The notes under the pieces were generated by a model. The model saw only the letters and a program-made list of their open reading frames with translations, did no database searches and was not told where the DNA came from. A stretch of 64,000 nucleotides of DNA from Bacteroidota bacterium. GTDB lineage: Bacteria; Bacteroidota; Bacteroidia; JACCXN01. Position 1 is the first letter of the stretch. Each line of letters starts with the position of its first letter. Shown here piece by piece: positions 62,357-64,000 of the stretch. The position numbers and the translations under genes are program-made. Where the stretch lies: NCBI GenBank assembly GCA_013696965.1, contig JACCXN010000093.1, forward strand, positions 57,760 through 121,759, given 5' to 3'.

Positions 62357-62890
62357 TTATCTAAAAATTGCAGCCTTTGAAACAATGTTAAACTTTATAT
62401 CTCCTTTAATTGTGATGTCTTGAAAAATTGCTTCGTCCGTAATTGCATTGCATCTGATTTTATAAGAATCATTTTTTATATATTCTATAAGATTTTCGCT
62501 CGATGGTTGTAGAAACAATTCAAGTTGACCTGAATTTTCAATATTGTCTTTTGATGCAAGTAAAACTTCAGGTAAACCTTCTGTTGAAAGGTATATGGAC
62601 ACTGATTTTAAAAAGTTGAACGATTTTCCAGGTGGGCTGGTAATGGTAAACTTTAATTCTTCTAGCCTTACCTCTTTTAAATATTTTGCCCGGGTGTTAT
62701 TGTTTTCAAATTCTTCTTCAAAATTCACCTTTGATTCTTTTCCTGCAATGGATAATGGGGTAAACAATGAAATGGAGGAAGGTATAACAAATTCAGTAGA
62801 GTCATTAACATTAAATTCTTTAGCCTTTCTGGTACAAGAGTTTAACAAGGATAGAATTACCGTGAATAAGAATATAATTTTAATCTTCAT
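62357..62890 (-). CDS. Putative lipoprotein of unknown function
   Basis: A 177-residue protein with a lipobox: the signal sequence MKIKIIFLFTVILSLLNSC has Cys at about residue 19. The mature part is predicted beta-rich (SFNFLKSVSIYLST, GQLELFLQPSSENLIEYI, YKIRCNAITDEAIFQDITIKGDIKFNI), like small immunoglobulin-type lipoproteins of Bacteroidota. I cannot name a family. It overlaps the upstream ABM-like gene by 11 bases, so they are coupled. Confidence 0.75.
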   Translation of the reverse strand: MKIKIIFLFTVILSLLNSCTRKAKEFNVNDSTEFVIPSSISLFTPLSIAGKESKVNFEEEFENNNTRAKYLKEVRLEELKFTITSPPGKSFNFLKSVSIYLSTEGLPEVLLASKDNIENSGQLELFLQPSSENLIEYIKNDSYKIRCNAITDEAIFQDITIKGDIKFNIVSKAAIFR

Positions 62891-63224
62891 AATATATATC
62901 TAAAGGTTCAAAATGTGGAAATGAGAGATTAGCTTCAGGAATTTTATCAATTCCGAAGCCTCCATCATCCCAAAGGTCGCCCATTTTTATCCAAAAAGCA
63001 ATTACTTTTTCGTCTTTATGAGCATTTAGACTAGCTAATTCCGTTTTCCATTCAAAAATTTCAATAAAATAGTCTTCTTCAATTTTTGATTGCAGCAACA
63101 AAGCTGGTCTTTTGGTAACATAGGCTTGTTGCAGAAAATAATTTCTTTTCTCCCTTATTAGCAGAATAAATTCATTTAAATTTTCGGGTTTAACTTTATA
63201 AGTGGCAATAACTACTGCGCTCAT
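62880..63224 (-). CDS. Small ABM-like (dimeric alpha/beta barrel) protein
   Basis: A 114-residue cytoplasmic protein. The start SAVVIATYKVKPENLNEFILLIREKRNYFLQQ has the pattern of antibiotic-biosynthesis-monooxygenase-like dimeric ferredoxin folds, a beta strand followed by a helix. The strand YFIEIFEWKTE and the C-terminal helix KDEKVIAFWIKMGDLWDDGG also fit. No catalytic role can be assigned. It lies 23 bases after maf on the minus strand and overlaps the lipoprotein gene. Confidence 0.7.
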   Translation of the reverse strand: MSAVVIATYKVKPENLNEFILLIREKRNYFLQQAYVTKRPALLLQSKIEEDYFIEIFEWKTELASLNAHKDEKVIAFWIKMGDLWDDGGFGIDKIPEANLSFPHFEPLDIYYED

Positions 63225-63247
63225 AGCTGGAAATTAATTTACAATTG

Positions 63248-63841
63248 TTAGGAAATTTCAACTTTTTCTTCTGAGAATAACCATAATGCTTCGTACAATT
63301 CCTTCATTGGTAAACCCATTACATTATAAAATGAACCGTTTATTTTTTCAATTCCTATATATCCTATCCATTCCTGTATGGCATAAGCACCTGCTTTGTC
63401 AAAAGGTTTATAATTATCCACGTAATAAATTATTTCTTCCTCTGTAAGTCTTTTAAAATGAACATCTGTTACCACGAAAAAAGATTTTGTATTTGTACTT
63501 GATCTTAAACATATTGCCGTAATTACTTCATGCATTCTTCCAGATAGCTTTTTTAACATTGAAATAGCATCCTGGCGTCCTTCTGGTTTATTAATGGCTT
63601 CTCCATTTAGCCAAACAATTGTATCAGAGGTAATTAGTATGGAGTCGTCTGCAACATTGCCATAATCTTCACATTTTTTTCCGGCAAGGTACATTGGAAT
63701 TTCCTCTCTTTTTAAGGTTTCAGGAAAAGACTCATCCACTTCAACTTCATGCGTTTCAAATTCAAATCCTAATTCTTTTAGTAGAGATTGTCTTCTGGGA
63801 GATTTAGAACCCAGTATTAACTTATGCGGATATTTTTTCAT
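63248..63841 (-). CDS. maf: Maf-family nucleotide pyrophosphatase
   Basis: Removes pyrophosphate from dTTP/UTP or modified nucleotides. Motifs: LILGSKSPRRQSLLKELG at the start (with the conserved S-x-R-R), VEVDESFPE near residue 35, ILITSDTIVWLNGEAINKPEG near 68-86, LSGRMHEVITAICL and the end DKAGAYAIQEW and NVMGLPM. The length of 197 is typical. It is the first gene of the minus-strand group maf-ABM-lipoprotein-DUF486. The direct-repeat segment at 63836-63898 includes its start codon and leader. Confidence 0.93.
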   Translation of the reverse strand: MKKYPHKLILGSKSPRRQSLLKELGFEFETHEVEVDESFPETLKREEIPMYLAGKKCEDYGNVADDSILITSDTIVWLNGEAINKPEGRQDAISMLKKLSGRMHEVITAICLRSSTNTKSFFVVTDVHFKRLTEEEIIYYVDNYKPFDKAGAYAIQEWIGYIGIEKINGSFYNVMGLPMKELYEALWLFSEEKVEIS

Positions 63842-63898
63842 ATGTATATAATTTGTTTTTTTAAAATGTCATCCCGATTTATCGGGACGCCAGGTTAT
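63836..63898. repeat. Direct repeat copy A with CCCGAT/ATCGGG palindrome, overlapping the maf start
   Basis: A 63-base segment beginning TTTCATATGTATATAATTTG, which includes the maf start codon (CAT on this strand). It carries the palindrome TCCCGAT-TT-ATCGGGA (63872-63887) and ends CCAGGTTAT. It is nearly identical to copy B about 99 bases downstream. Confidence 0.8.
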
Positions 63899-63934
63899 CT
63901 TCATTAGTGTTTGTGAACGGTTTGTGCATGGCTA

Positions 63935-63996
63935 TTTCATATGTATATAATTTGTTTTTTAACTGTCATCCCGATTTATCGGGATAGCCAGGTTAT
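63935..63996. repeat. Direct repeat copy B with the same palindrome
   Basis: A 62-base segment matching copy A with a few small differences (a shorter T-run, ACTG in place of AAATG, and GATAG in place of GACG around the palindrome). It includes the equivalent of the maf leader and start codon (CAT), but the frame beyond stops after two codons. The palindrome is TCCCGATTTATCGGGA again. More copies may continue past the window edge. Confidence 0.8.
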
Positions 63997-64000
63997 ATTC

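Overview
The window is AT-rich chromosomal DNA from a member of the Bacteroidota, most likely of the Flavobacteriia/Sphingobacteriia/Cytophagia type and not assignable further from the sequence. The evidence is a type IX secretion C-terminal sorting domain, Bacteroidota-style promoters (TAnnTTTGC, once with TTTG 19 bases upstream), scarce Shine-Dalgarno sequences, DUF4956/VTC/CotH and DUF3467 genes, and AAA/DUF4143 ATPases. No rRNA, prophage, transposase or CRISPR array is seen.

Region 1 (1-22956, all +) is a large surface-polysaccharide locus. It opens with the 3' end of a BY-kinase (Wzc-like) gene, followed by an ABC exporter (Wzm/Wzt-like), a pyruvyl-transferase-like protein, an O-acyltransferase and a nonulosonic (sialic-like) acid module: a cytidylyltransferase fused to a PseG-like domain, plus a NeuB-family synthase. 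About eight glycosyltransferases follow (GT2, GT4, GT10-like), with two hexapeptide acyltransferases and two SDR epimerase-like proteins. A T9SS-secreted beta-propeller/PKD protein is embedded among them.

Region 2 (22957-26883) is an accessory patch. It holds dispersed palindromes, a long G+C-richer hairpin and two related perfect inverted repeats. The second repeat covers the promoter and start codon of an AAA/DUF4143 ATPase gene. A frameshifted remnant that reads as the N-terminus of a UDP-GlcNAc 2-epimerase (wecB-like) follows, then an AbiEi/AbiEii type IV toxin-antitoxin pair.

Region 3 (26884-37235, +) is a second envelope or exopolymer cluster: DUF4956 membrane protein, VTC-domain protein, CotH protein, O-antigen ligase/polymerase-like protein, SGNH hydrolase (apparently with a non-ATG start), a CotH-like protein with a C-terminal beta-helix, an atypical metallophosphoesterase and a GT4. 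A degenerate 33-bp tandem repeat array (about 19 units) and a second AAA/DUF4143 ATPase follow.

Region 4 (39721-59500, +) is core genome: guaA, a LysM/periplasmic-binding protein, hemF, rpsU, a xerC-type recombinase gene and hpf. Next come tRNA-Thr, tRNA-Tyr, tRNA-Gly and tRNA-Thr, tuf, tRNA-Trp, secE, nusG, rplK, rplA, rplJ, rplL, rpoB, rpoC and a DUF3467 gene. The tRNA-tuf-secE-nusG-rpl-rpo order is the ancestral arrangement also found in E. coli. Several hairpins partition the operon, notably between rplL and rpoB, between rpoB and rpoC, and after rpoC.

Region 5 (59590-64000) holds an alpha/beta hydrolase gene (+), a bidirectional terminator, then minus-strand genes: an outer-membrane beta-barrel protein, a DUF486 membrane protein, a lipoprotein, an ABM-like small protein and maf. 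A duplicated palindrome-containing segment lies upstream of maf at the window edge.
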